From Marinobacter alexandrii (lineage in GTDB: Bacteria; Bacteroidota; Bacteroidia; Cytophagales; Cyclobacteriaceae), in assembly GCA_039984955.1 (NCBI GenBank), contig JBDWTN010000007.1:2674501-2738500 (forward strand): DNA of 64,000 nt. Direction: 5' to 3'. The notes under the pieces are model-generated. The model worked only from the letters and a program-made list of their open reading frames with translations, was not told where the DNA came from and did not search any database. This document shows positions 34,955 through 43,685 of this stretch, in pieces. How positions within the stretch are numbered: the first letter of the stretch is position 1; every line of letters begins with the position of its first letter. The translations under genes were made by a program, and so were the position numbers.

Positions 34955-35422
34955 CTAAAAAAGCTTAATAATTTCTTTGTATTCCTGGATGGTATGATCT
35001 GCCTGATTGTACCATCCTTTCCTTCTTTGAAGTAGATCGGAGAGTGTGATAGACTTCATCAATGGTCGTGAAGTATCAAGTTTAACGCGGCTTTCAATTT
35101 GTTCAATTGGAGTATTTATGAAAATCGTGACTCCTGCCTTTTGCATTGATTCTAAGTTGTTAAAAAAGCAAGGAGTACCACCTCCTGTTGCCATCACAAA
35201 CGAATCCAATCCCGCTATGATTTTTTCTAAATTTAACTTCTCAAGCTGTCTAAAATAAGCTTCGCCCTTTTGCTCAAAGATCTCATTGATAGATTGCTTA
35301 GTATCCTTTTCAATGTCCTGATCAAGATCAACAAATTGAAGTCCTAAATGAACCGCAAGATCCAATCCCATAGTGGTTTTTCCTGCGCCTGGTAAACCTA
35401 TTAAAAAGACTTTTTGACTCAC
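34955..35422 (-). CDS. aroK: Shikimate kinase
   Basis: Phosphorylates shikimate in aromatic amino acid synthesis. The 155-residue protein has P-loop LIGLPGAGKTTMG, FVDLDQDIEK with the shikimate-binding DxD, GEAYFRQLE, ATGGGTPC and the lid RVKLDTSRPL. The start codon is GTG at 35422, and its first bases overlap the stop of the upstream DoxX-like gene (GTGA), so translation is coupled. Length is slightly short for AroK (about 165-175) but all key motifs are present. Confidence 0.94.
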   Translation of the reverse strand: MSQKVFLIGLPGAGKTTMGLDLAVHLGLQFVDLDQDIEKDTKQSINEIFEQKGEAYFRQLEKLNLEKIIAGLDSFVMATGGGTPCFFNNLESMQKAGVTIFINTPIEQIESRVKLDTSRPLMKSITLSDLLQRRKGWYNQADHTIQEYKEIIKLF

Positions 35423-36513
35423 TGACGGTTCAATATTTCTATAACATCATCGGCTAAAGGAGTGTCATTATAATGCCACTTAGCTAAAACAACTCCATCT
35501 TTTAAAAGTAAAACGCCAGGATTCGATCGTACCATGGTTTTGAGGACGGTCGCATCAGCAAAAAAGTAAGGAGCGGCTAGCTGATTGGCATGTCTAAATG
35601 CTTCAAACTTCTCGTAACCTGAAGATGTCAAAATCCAGGGATCAAATCTTGGATTGTTATAGGTGAGGTTTCTTAACCGGTCTATTTCGTCCAGCGATGT
35701 TTTTTCAATTTGATGAATAATGATAACCAATTTTATTCCGGAAAGGAGTTGATCGGTATAATCATCATCTCCTTGCCATACATTCAGGTCCGTAATCTTT
35801 GCTGCTGCATCAGGATTAACCAACCTAGCGTCAACATACTCATATCCTTCCTCTGATGGGTAGACTTCAAATTCAAATTTTTCACCATCCTTCTTCATGA
35901 TGTAGATGTACTTCAGTGGCTCTGAATTCTGCATCAATGTAGGTAAGTGATTACCAATTTTATAAGCTCTGAAATCAATGAAAGGTAAGTGTTGAATAGC
36001 GTAGATAGCCAACACAATCATAACTATTGTAGTACCTGCTACTTTGATTTCACTCATCTTGGTACTTAGCAATAACTTGTAATCACCCCTCTTCCAGAAA
36101 ATCACAGCTATTAGAACTAGTAGAATAATATCTTTATAAAATGATTGCCATGGTGTTAGCTTGATAGCATCACCAAAGCACCCACAGTCTGTTACTTTAT
36201 TGAAGTAAGCCGAATAAAAAGTAAGAAACGTGAAGAACACGATCATGGCTAGAAGCACCCATGCTGTTAGCCTCATTCTATAGCCAATTATTAGAGCTAC
36301 CCCAAGAACAACTTCCAAAACACTAAGAACAACACTTAAGAAAAGCGCAGCTGGTACAAACCATTCAAAGAATGGAGCAATATCTGACGCGAAAACTTGA
36401 AAATATTCTTCAAGCTTAATTGCTGTACCTACAGGGTCATTTACTTTGATGATACCTGAAAAAATGAAAAGAGCACCTACTATATAGCGCGCAAATTCCT
36501 TGATTATCTTCAT
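35419..36513 (-). CDS. DoxX/MauE-like membrane protein with a thioredoxin-like C-terminal domain (BT_3928-type)
   Basis: A 364-residue membrane protein. The N-terminal part (about 1-150) has four hydrophobic helices with ALFIFSGIIKVNDPVGTAIKL and TDCGCFGDAIKLTPWQSFYKD, the MauE/DoxX-like motif with a CxC pair. Residues about 170-364 resemble a thioredoxin-like fold (LVIIIHQIEKTSLDEI, YFFADATVLKTMVRSNPGVLLLKDG) but have no CxxC. The start is ATG at 36513, overlapping the DUF1599 gene stop (ATGA). Homologues are annotated BT_3928 family. The CxC and the fused Trx fold suggest a redox role; this is inference. It is in one run with aroK and DUF1599. Confidence 0.85.
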   Translation of the reverse strand: MKIIKEFARYIVGALFIFSGIIKVNDPVGTAIKLEEYFQVFASDIAPFFEWFVPAALFLSVVLSVLEVVLGVALIIGYRMRLTAWVLLAMIVFFTFLTFYSAYFNKVTDCGCFGDAIKLTPWQSFYKDIILLVLIAVIFWKRGDYKLLLSTKMSEIKVAGTTIVMIVLAIYAIQHLPFIDFRAYKIGNHLPTLMQNSEPLKYIYIMKKDGEKFEFEVYPSEEGYEYVDARLVNPDAAAKITDLNVWQGDDDYTDQLLSGIKLVIIIHQIEKTSLDEIDRLRNLTYNNPRFDPWILTSSGYEKFEAFRHANQLAAPYFFADATVLKTMVRSNPGVLLLKDGVVLAKWHYNDTPLADDVIEILNRQ

Positions 36514-37052
36514 TGTTCGTTTAGTTTTATTAAACAAAAAACCGAATAGTTGATCATATCCTGATAATTAGCATCAATGCCCTCCGAAATCAACGTTTTA
36601 CCTGAGTTGTCCTCTATCTGTTTCACTCTCATCAGTTTCATCAGAATAATGTCTGTCATTGAACTTACTCGCATTTCTCTCCATGCCTCACCATAGTCAT
36701 GATTTTTGGCGGATAGCAAATGCATAGTATCACTTGCAACCTTATCATATTTTGGTTCCAGTTTATTGAATGGAATTTCCATCTCCTCTGTTTCATCCAG
36801 ATCTATTTGAATGATGGCGATGATGCAATAGTTAATGATTCCGATAAACTCATTACCAATATCTTCGCCTACTTTGTTTTCACCTTTTTCTTGTATGGAT
36901 CGAATTCGCTGTGCTTTGATAAAGATTTGATCAGTAATGGAAGGCAGTCTTAATATTCTCCATGCGGTACCATAATCTTTTGTCTTTTTAGCAAAAATCT
37001 CTTTGCATTCAGAAATGATTTCCTTGTATTGCTGCTCAGTTTCAATTTTCAT
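36510..37052 (-). CDS. DUF1599 family protein with two internal repeats
   Basis: A cytoplasmic protein of about 180 residues built from two repeats, each with the pattern K-x-x-D-Y-G-x-A-W-R: KTKDYGTAWRILRLPSITDQI and KNHDYGEAWREMRVSSMTDII, each followed by KAQRIRSI or KLMRVKQI. This twin-repeat layout is the DUF1599 signature; no function is known. Its start is set to ATG at 37052 over a TTG at 37058. It is the first gene of the minus-strand unit with the DoxX-like protein and aroK, and is divergent from folP. Confidence 0.9.
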   Translation of the reverse strand: MKIETEQQYKEIISECKEIFAKKTKDYGTAWRILRLPSITDQIFIKAQRIRSIQEKGENKVGEDIGNEFIGIINYCIIAIIQIDLDETEEMEIPFNKLEPKYDKVASDTMHLLSAKNHDYGEAWREMRVSSMTDIILMKLMRVKQIEDNSGKTLISEGIDANYQDMINYSVFCLIKLNEQ

Positions 37053-37094
37053 AGTCAACAGTCGTCAGTACTAAGTCCACAGCTTAGATTTGTA

Positions 37095-37119
37095 TTGACA
37101 GTCGGCTATCGACTGTCAA
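37095..37119. repeat. Perfect palindrome between divergent genes
   Basis: TTGACAGTCG (37095-37104) is a reverse complement of CGACTGTCAA (37110-37119) around GCTAT. It lies in the divergent gap between DUF1599 and folP and could be a regulator operator or a palindromic repeat. There is no T-run. Confidence 0.65.
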
Positions 37120-37149
37120 CCATGGACTTGAAATGACAAAACTAATCCA

Positions 37150-37983
37150 TTGAACATCAAACATACTATCAACGTAAGAGGAGAAATTATTGACCTTTCA
37201 TCACCCAAGGTGATGGGTATCATCAACCTGACACCAGATTCATTCTTTTCCGGAAGTAGGAAAATGAAAATGGACGAGATTTTGAAAAGTGCTGAGAAGA
37301 TGCAGAACGATGGGGCCACTTTCTTGGACATAGGAGGATATTCATCAAGACCTGGCGCTGAAGATATCTCAATAGAAGAGGAGGTGAAACGAGTCACTGG
37401 ACCAATTGAGGAAATCATGAAAAGATTTCCAAAGGCCATTATTTCCATAGATACTTTTCGTTCTGAAGTAGCTAGAAAAGCTGTTGATGCTGGAGCGATT
37501 ATTGTAAATGATATTTCAGCCGGATATTTAGACAAGAAAATGTTAGCATCTGTGGCAGAGATGAAGGTTTCATTCATTGCCATGCATATGCGAGGAACAG
37601 CTCAGACTATGAAGGATTTAACTGATTATAATGACTTGTTGAAGGAAGTGATGAAATATTTTTCATTGTTGATTAAGAATTGCAACCAGTTGGGGATAAA
37701 GGATGTCATAATAGATCCAGGGTTTGGATTTGCAAAAACCGCCGAACAGAGTTTTGACCTGCTGAATAAGTTGGATCAGTTTCACCGCCTCAATCGGCCG
37801 ATTCTTGTTGGTGTTTCACGTAAGTCCATGATCTACCGAACACTTAATTCGACCGCTGAAGAAGCTTTGAATGGAACTTCGGTGTTAAATACCGTAGCTT
37901 TGATTAAAGGTGCTGGTATTCTTCGAGTACATGATGTAAAAGAGGCCGTAGAAGCCATAAAACTTGTAAGTCGACTAAATTGA
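37150..37983 (+). CDS. folP: Dihydropteroate synthase
   Basis: Condenses 6-hydroxymethyl-7,8-dihydropterin pyrophosphate with p-aminobenzoate in folate synthesis. The 277-residue protein has the TIM-barrel motifs VMGIINLTPDSFFSGSR, GATFLDIGGYSSRPGAE, FPKAIISIDTFRSEVA, IVNDISAG, DVIIDPGFGFAKT and RPILVGVSRKSMIYR. The start is TTG at 37150, forced by an in-frame stop at 37129. The stop overlaps the start of cdaA. Folate and c-di-AMP synthesis genes side by side are common in Bacteroidota. Confidence 0.96.
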   Translation: MNIKHTINVRGEIIDLSSPKVMGIINLTPDSFFSGSRKMKMDEILKSAEKMQNDGATFLDIGGYSSRPGAEDISIEEEVKRVTGPIEEIMKRFPKAIISIDTFRSEVARKAVDAGAIIVNDISAGYLDKKMLASVAEMKVSFIAMHMRGTAQTMKDLTDYNDLLKEVMKYFSLLIKNCNQLGIKDVIIDPGFGFAKTAEQSFDLLNKLDQFHRLNRPILVGVSRKSMIYRTLNSTAEEALNGTSVLNTVALIKGAGILRVHDVKEAVEAIKLVSRLN

Positions 37984-38825
37984 TTTTAGGATTTCAAATA
38001 GGATTTTTAGATATAAGCTGGAAGGATGCCTTAGATATTCTTTTGGTCACTATTCTTTTGAGTCAGGTCTACAAGTTGATGAAAGGGAGTGTAGCTATTA
38101 AGGTATTTATGGGCTTCCTTTCTATCTATCTTATCTACCTTGTAGTAAATGCTCTTCAAATGGAACTTCTTAGTACAATACTAGGACAATTCATGGGGGT
38201 AGGAGTTCTTGCTGTGATTATCTTGTTTCAGCAGGAAATAAGAAAGTTTTTATTGCTTGTCGGCAGAACCAATATTTTTGAAGAGGGTAAGTTTTTCAAG
38301 AATGTACGTTTCTGGTCTCAGAATGGGAACGCAAAACGAGCAAACATCACACCTATAGTAGAGGCAGTTAAATCGCTTGCTGGATCTAATACAGGAGCGT
38401 TAATAGTTATATCATCAGACTCACCACTAAAGTTTTATGCAGAATCCGGAGATGCGATGGATTCATTGTTGTCCAAAAGGTTACTGCTGGCGATTTTTAA
38501 TAAATATAGCCCTCTTCATGATGGGGCAGTTATTGTACACAAGGACAGAATAGTAGCAGCTAGATGTATATTACCAGTCACTGAACAAGATGTTCCTGCA
38601 CAATATGGATTGAGACACAGAGCTGGACTTGGAATGTCGGAGAATACGGAAACTTTTATCATTGCAGTTTCGGAAGAAACTGGACAGATTTCAGCCATGC
38701 AGAATGGTGAAATAACACACAACATCTCTGCTCAGGAGCTAAGACGCCAAATCAATAAATACCTTAACGAGCCGAAGGAACTGAAGAAAGAAAAAGAGAA
38801 GAAAGACCTTGAGGAGGTAGCTTAA
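37980..38825 (+). CDS. cdaA: Diadenylate cyclase (c-di-AMP synthase)
   Basis: Makes the second messenger cyclic di-AMP. The 281-residue protein has three N-terminal hydrophobic helices (about 15-85) and a DAC domain with SPLHDGAVIVHKDRIVAARC and YGLRHRAGLGMSE, the DGA and RHR motifs that bind ATP and metal. The start is TTG at 37980, whose first bases overlap the folP stop (TTGA). No cdaR-like activator is adjacent. A K/E-rich tail closes the protein. A strong inverted repeat follows the stop. Confidence 0.95.
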   Translation: MILGFQIGFLDISWKDALDILLVTILLSQVYKLMKGSVAIKVFMGFLSIYLIYLVVNALQMELLSTILGQFMGVGVLAVIILFQQEIRKFLLLVGRTNIFEEGKFFKNVRFWSQNGNAKRANITPIVEAVKSLAGSNTGALIVISSDSPLKFYAESGDAMDSLLSKRLLLAIFNKYSPLHDGAVIVHKDRIVAARCILPVTEQDVPAQYGLRHRAGLGMSENTETFIIAVSEETGQISAMQNGEITHNISAQELRRQINKYLNEPKELKKEKEKKDLEEVA

Positions 38826-38863
38826 AAAATGTACATTTCTCACCAATTTGATGAGAAATGTAC
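38826..38863. terminator. Bidirectional stem-loop terminator between cdaA and kbl
   Basis: GTACATTTCTCA (38831-38842) and TGAGAAATGTAC (38852-38863) form a 12-bp perfect stem with a 9-base loop. On the minus strand it is followed by ATTTTTTAAG, a good terminator for kbl; for cdaA the T-run is missing. Confidence 0.8.
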
Positions 38864-38878
38864 CTGGTATCGAGGAAA

Positions 38879-40066
38879 CTAAATAACCCCTAATTCCTTA
38901 CCCACTTCAGTAAACGCCTTGATCGCTTTATCCAGGTGTTCACGATCGTGAACCGCAGAAATTTGTACGCGAATCCTTGCTTGATCTTTTGGAACTACAG
39001 GGAAGTAGAAGCCAATCACATATATACCTTTTTCAAGAAGTTTAGCCGCCATTTCTTGAGAAAGTTTAGCATCATATAGCATGATTGGTACGATAGGATG
39101 CTCTCCTGGTTTGATATCAAACCCAGCTTCTGTCATTTGCTCTCTGAAATACTTAGTATTGGCTTCCAGTTTGTCTCTAAGCTCTGTGGTCTCGCTTAGC
39201 ATATCAATCACAGCAATTGATGCTCCGGTGATAGATGGTGCCAAGGTATTGGAAAACAAATAGGGTCTGGATCGTTGACGAAGGATGTCTACAATTTCTT
39301 TTTTCGCAGAGGTAAAACCTCCAGAGGCTCCCCCAAGAGCTTTACCCAGTGTTCCTGTAATGATATCCACTCGATCCATACAATTTCGATATTCATGTAC
39401 CCCACGTCCTGTTTTTCCTATAAACCCAGTGGAATGACACTCGTCAGTCATAACTAAGGCATCATATTTATCAGCCAGATCACAGATTTTATCTAGCTGT
39501 GCTATTGTGCCATCCATGGAGAAGACACCATCTGTGACAATGATTTTCACTTTCGCTCCTGAAGCGGCTTTTAATTGTTCCTCTAGGTCAGCCATATCAT
39601 TATTTTTATATCGGTAACGTTGTGCCTTACACAATCTTACACCATCAATGATTGATGCATGATTCAATGAATCAGAGATAATTGCATCCTCGGGACCCAA
39701 AAGAGGCTCAAATACACCGCCGTTTGCGTCAAAAGCTGCAGCATATAAAATGGTATCTTCCATTCCAAGAAATTCCGAAATTTTTTGCTCAAGCTCTTTA
39801 TGAATATCCTGCGTTCCACAGATAAAGCGAACTGACGACATTCCAAAACCATGGGAGTCTATAGATGTCTTTGCAGATTCAATCACTTTAGGATGTGAAG
39901 ATAGACCTAGGTAGTTATTCGCACAGAAATTGATTACTTCAGATCCATTCTGAAGCACAATATCCGCAGATTGAGGTGATGCAATTACTCGTTCTTGCTT
40001 ATAGAGACCAGCCTCTTTTATTTCTTCAATTTCTTTCTCTAGTCTTGGCTTTAATGATTTGTACAT
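38879..40066 (-). CDS. kbl: Glycine C-acetyltransferase (2-amino-3-ketobutyrate CoA ligase)
   Basis: Second step of threonine catabolism: splits 2-amino-3-ketobutyrate with CoA into glycine and acetyl-CoA. The 395-residue PLP enzyme shows [77 protein letters not shown], and the PLP lysine in [17 protein letters not shown]. It is convergent with cdaA and one base from the small protein gene. The SDR-type threonine dehydrogenase that provides its substrate is divergent at 40409. Confidence 0.96.
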   Translation of the reverse strand: MYKSLKPRLEKEIEEIKEAGLYKQERVIASPQSADIVLQNGSEVINFCANNYLGLSSHPKVIESAKTSIDSHGFGMSSVRFICGTQDIHKELEQKISEFLGMEDTILYAAAFDANGGVFEPLLGPEDAIISDSLNHASIIDGVRLCKAQRYRYKNNDMADLEEQLKAASGAKVKIIVTDGVFSMDGTIAQLDKICDLADKYDALVMTDECHSTGFIGKTGRGVHEYRNCMDRVDIITGTLGKALGGASGGFTSAKKEIVDILRQRSRPYLFSNTLAPSITGASIAVIDMLSETTELRDKLEANTKYFREQMTEAGFDIKPGEHPIVPIMLYDAKLSQEMAAKLLEKGIYVIGFYFPVVPKDQARIRVQISAVHDREHLDKAIKAFTEVGKELGVI

Positions 40067-40067
40067 A

Positions 40068-40325
40068 TCAGCTTGTTTTCGGTTTTAAGGGTTTTACTTT
40101 AGGTCGCATCGCTTTAGGTGCAGTAGCGGGTTTTTTAGTTTCTGCTTTCACCTCGAGCTTATAAGCTCTGCGTATTTTATTGATCAAAAAAAGTTTTTGT
40201 TGTGTGAAGCTTTCCGGGTGCATTTGATCAAAAATTTTCTGAAACTCCAAATATTGAGCGGGTTCAGCTTGTTGAAATTTTTTAGGATCAATTTTTTTTT
40301 CGGTTAGGTATTCATTAAACATCAT
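40068..40325 (-). CDS. Small conserved-looking hypothetical protein, basic C-terminus
   Basis: About 85 residues with an N-terminal [17 protein letters not shown], a helix [17 protein letters not shown] and a C-terminal K/P/A-rich tail ([17 protein letters not shown]) that would be basic and disordered. No family is recognised. The start is set to the ATG at 40325. A TTG at 40409 would extend it by 28 residues, but that overlaps the start of the divergent threonine dehydrogenase gene. It lies one base before kbl on the same strand and may be read with it. Confidence 0.5.
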   Translation of the reverse strand: MMFNEYLTEKKIDPKKFQQAEPAQYLEFQKIFDQMHPESFTQQKLFLINKIRRAYKLEVKAETKKPATAPKAMRPKVKPLKPKTS

Positions 40326-40408
40326 TGCAACAAATTTAATGGAAGCTAGTTTTCCATTGACGTGTAAATTTGCAATCCTAAAACCTGAATAAACAACTTT
40401 ATACCCCA

Positions 40409-41359
40409 ATGGATAAAATCCTGATAATAGGTGCTTGTGGACAGCTTGGAACCGAACTTACATTGAAGCTCAGAGAGCTAAAGGGAACTGAGAGTATTAT
40501 TGCTTCAGATCTTTTGGATGATCCAATCGATTTGTTGAGTGATGGTCCGTATGAAAAGCTCAATATTATGAACAAGGAGTCATTTCATATTATTCTAGAA
40601 AAACACAACATAACCCAAGTATACCATTTAGCGGCAGTGCTTTCAGCTAAAGGAGAGCAAAATCCACATTTTGCCTGGCAATTAAATATGGAAAGCCTTT
40701 TGACGGTTCTCGAGGCTGGAAAGGACAAGTTGAAAAAGATTTATTGGCCAAGCTCCATTGCTGTATTTGGACCGGATACCCCAAAGGAAAATACACCACA
40801 GAATACAGTCATGGCTCCAAATACGGTTTACGGAATTTCCAAGTTGGCTGGCGAGCGATGGTGCGAATATTATTTTGAAAACTATGGAGTCGATGTTAGG
40901 AGCTTAAGATACCCAGGACTTATAGGGTATAAAGCTTTGCCTGGTGGAGGTACTACAGACTATGCAGTAGATATTTTTCATAAAGCAATAGTTGGAGAAA
41001 AATATGAGTGCTTCTTGTCTGAAGATACTATACTTCCTATGATGTATATGGATGATGCAGTGAAAGCCACTATTGATCTTATGGAGACAGATGCTGAGAA
41101 TGTAAAGATTCGAAGCTCACATAATCTTGGAGCGATGAGTTTTAGTCCAAAAGAAATCACAATAGAAATCCAGAAGCATTATCCTGATTTTGAGGTTACT
41201 TACAATCCTGATTTTCGTCAAAAAATAGCTGATAGCTGGCCTGGAAGTATAGATGATAGTGCGGCAAGAAATGACTGGAACTGGCAACATTCCTTTGGGT
41301 TGAAAGAGCTAACAGAGACGATGATCACCAACCTCAAAGACACAATTGTTTTTGATTAA
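40409..41359 (+). CDS. L-threonine 3-dehydrogenase, short-chain (NAD-dependent epimerase-like) type
   Basis: Oxidises L-threonine to 2-amino-3-ketobutyrate with NAD. The 316-residue SDR-fold protein has the N-terminal GACGQLGTELTLKL nucleotide motif, YHLAAVLSAKGEQNP, PSSIAVFGPDTPKENTPQ, and the YGISKLAGERW active-site YxxxK. SLRYPGLIGY and TDYAVDIFHKA are typical of the UDP-glucose epimerase-like TDH group. Divergence from kbl, the next enzyme in the pathway, supports the call. The small protein gene and its promoter region lie between them. Confidence 0.92.
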   Translation: MDKILIIGACGQLGTELTLKLRELKGTESIIASDLLDDPIDLLSDGPYEKLNIMNKESFHIILEKHNITQVYHLAAVLSAKGEQNPHFAWQLNMESLLTVLEAGKDKLKKIYWPSSIAVFGPDTPKENTPQNTVMAPNTVYGISKLAGERWCEYYFENYGVDVRSLRYPGLIGYKALPGGGTTDYAVDIFHKAIVGEKYECFLSEDTILPMMYMDDAVKATIDLMETDAENVKIRSSHNLGAMSFSPKEITIEIQKHYPDFEVTYNPDFRQKIADSWPGSIDDSAARNDWNWQHSFGLKELTETMITNLKDTIVFD

Positions 41360-41404
41360 GATATTTTTCCTTTTTCTTTCAAGCTTGAAAAAATCAATCA
41401 ACCA

Positions 41405-42193
41405 ATGGAATCGTACGAAAATTTGGCATTAGACTTAGTTGATGGCATTCTTACCATTACCATCAACAGAGAAAGTAAAATGAATGCACTTAATCGAGCA
41501 ACAATGCTCGAAATTCGTGATGCATTTCAATATATACAGGATAACCCAAAAGATATTAGAGGGGTAGTGCTAACGGGTGCAGGAGAAAAGGCTTTCGTAG
41601 CAGGTGCGGATATCAGTGAATTTGCAGGTCTAAGTGAAATGCATGCTAGAAAATTTGCAGAAGAAGGGCAGGAAATTTTTCAATCCATAGAAAACTGCCA
41701 TACCCCAGTGGTTGCTGTAGTCAATGGATTTGCTCTGGGCGGTGGTTGTGAGCTTGCAATGTCTGCTCACATGCGAATTGCGGTGAGCACTGCAAAGTTC
41801 GGTCAACCCGAAGTGAACCTGGGACTGATTCCAGGCTATGGAGGAACCCAAAGATTGACTCAACTTATAGGAAAGGCTAGAGCTTTTGAATTCTTAATGA
41901 GCGCAGATATGATCTTAGCAGAAAGAGCAGAACAACTCGGACTTGCTAATTATGTGGAGTCAGACAAAGCGGCAGCTCATAGTAAAGCAGTTGAGCTTCT
42001 GGGAAAGATTACCTCGAAAGCCCCTATAGCAATAGGGTTAGTGATAGATTCAGTTAATGCATATTATGAGACTGGAGTGAATGGTTATCAAACAGAAGCG
42101 AATGCGTTTGCGGGATGCTTTGGTACTGAAGATTTCAAAGAAGGCGTGGCAGCTTTTTCAGAAAAACGAAAAGCTGATTTTAAAGGCGAATAA
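41405..42193 (+). CDS. Enoyl-CoA hydratase/isomerase family protein
   Basis: A 262-residue crotonase-fold protein. The oxyanion-hole and substrate motifs are present: GAGEKAFVAGADISEFAG, VNGFALGGGCELAMSAHMRIA, FGQPEVNLGLIPGYGGTQRL, with a catalytic Glu in the PEVNLG region. It would hydrate or isomerise enoyl-CoA in fatty acid or amino acid catabolism; the substrate is not predictable. It starts 45 bp after the threonine dehydrogenase and stops 3 bp before the flippase gene, so a single transcript is plausible. Confidence 0.93.
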   Translation: MESYENLALDLVDGILTITINRESKMNALNRATMLEIRDAFQYIQDNPKDIRGVVLTGAGEKAFVAGADISEFAGLSEMHARKFAEEGQEIFQSIENCHTPVVAVVNGFALGGGCELAMSAHMRIAVSTAKFGQPEVNLGLIPGYGGTQRLTQLIGKARAFEFLMSADMILAERAEQLGLANYVESDKAAAHSKAVELLGKITSKAPIAIGLVIDSVNAYYETGVNGYQTEANAFAGCFGTEDFKEGVAAFSEKRKADFKGE

Positions 42194-42196
42194 TCC

Positions 42197-43669
42197 TTGT
42201 CGATACTTAAAAAATTAGCAAGCCAAACTGCTATTTACGGTTTGAGTAGTGTATTGGGGCGGATGCTCAATTACTTACTTGTCCCACTTTACACCTCTGT
42301 TTTTGTTCCTTCAGAATATGGCATAGTTACTGAATTATATGCCTATGTAGCTTTTTTGAATATCCTCTATATCTACGGGCTGGAGACTGCTTATTTTCGA
42401 TTTTCGACAAAGGAAAAGGGAAATCATTACTTCAATTTAGCTTTTAGTAGCATCTTAATTTCATCATTGCTCTTTTCTGGAAGTATTTGGGTTTTCTCAG
42501 GGACTATTGCTGCTCTTTTAGAGTATCCCGATAAAGCCTATCTTATCCAATGGTTAGGGATGATTCTAGCTATTGATGCAATTGTCGCTATTCCTTTTGC
42601 AAGATTGAGACAAGCAGGAAAAGCGAGTCGTTTTGCGATTTTCAAGCTGACTAATATTTGCGTCAATATTTTTTTGAATGTCTTTTTTATCATAATCTGT
42701 CCACAGATTCTTGCGGCTGACCTGAACAGTACAGTGAGAAACATATACAACCCTGAATTAGGAGTTGGGTATGTGTTTCTATCTAATCTTATCGCCAACG
42801 CTTTGTATTTGCTATTTTTTATTCCGGATTGGCTAAAAATTAAACTTTCATTTAATTCAAAAGAATGGAAAAGCATGATGAAATATGCTTGGCCTGTATT
42901 GATTATTGGTTTTGCTGGTGTAATCAACGAAATGCTCAGCAGAGCTATATTAAAATATAGACTTCCATCAGAGTTTTACGAAGGCTATTCAAACCTAGAA
43001 ATTTTAGGAATATTTGGAGCTTGTTATAAGCTATCTGTCTTCATGGCACTTGCTGTTCAGGCATTTCGCTATTCTTTTGAGCCATTCTTCTTTACTCAAG
43101 CGAAAGAGAAAAACTCTCCACAAGTATTTAGTCAAGTAATGACCTATTTTGTTTTATTTGGAGCATTTTCCTGGTTGGTTCTCTGCACATTCATGCCATA
43201 CTATGCTCCGCTATTTCTAAGGCAAGAAAGCTACCTGATGGCTTTGGATGCAGTGCCATGGTTGCTAGGGGGTGGATTGTTTCTTGGCATATTCTACAAT
43301 CTGTCACTTTGGTATAAGCTGACAGATAAAACACTTTATGGAGCTTATATTGGAATGATTGGAGCTTTTACGACCTTTATACTTAACTGGCTCTTAATTC
43401 CAATTATTGGGTATCTAGGTAGTGCAATAGCAACTTTTGCATCTTACCTTTTAATGGTGATAGTGTCATACACTTGGGGTATGAAACATTACCCAATTCC
43501 TTATCAGACAATTAAGGTCGTTGGGTACATTATTTTAGCTGGATTGGGAATAGTCATCGATCAATTCACACAAAAATCAATTTGGAAGTCCGTTCTCATC
43601 GTCTTAATCTTTCTAACTTTGTCAATCATACTAGAAAGAAAATCTTTCACGAGACTCAGAAATAGCTAA
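42197..43669 (+). CDS. Polysaccharide flippase-like membrane protein (MOP superfamily)
   Basis: A 490-residue membrane protein with about 14 hydrophobic helices of the polysaccharide biosynthesis/MOP (Wzx-like) superfamily. Characteristic segments are SSVLGRMLNYLLVPLYTSVF, ETAYFRFSTKEKG and the central YKLSVFMALAVQAFRYSFEPFFF. It starts with TTG at 42197, three bases after the crotonase stop, and is followed 16 bp later by a sugar nucleotidyltransferase. Together these suggest export of an undecaprenyl-linked sugar. The exact lipid-linked substrate is unknown. Confidence 0.9.
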   Translation: MSILKKLASQTAIYGLSSVLGRMLNYLLVPLYTSVFVPSEYGIVTELYAYVAFLNILYIYGLETAYFRFSTKEKGNHYFNLAFSSILISSLLFSGSIWVFSGTIAALLEYPDKAYLIQWLGMILAIDAIVAIPFARLRQAGKASRFAIFKLTNICVNIFLNVFFIIICPQILAADLNSTVRNIYNPELGVGYVFLSNLIANALYLLFFIPDWLKIKLSFNSKEWKSMMKYAWPVLIIGFAGVINEMLSRAILKYRLPSEFYEGYSNLEILGIFGACYKLSVFMALAVQAFRYSFEPFFFTQAKEKNSPQVFSQVMTYFVLFGAFSWLVLCTFMPYYAPLFLRQESYLMALDAVPWLLGGGLFLGIFYNLSLWYKLTDKTLYGAYIGMIGAFTTFILNWLLIPIIGYLGSAIATFASYLLMVIVSYTWGMKHYPIPYQTIKVVGYIILAGLGIVIDQFTQKSIWKSVLIVLIFLTLSIILERKSFTRLRNS

Positions 43670-43685
43670 AAATCAGTAAGATTTT

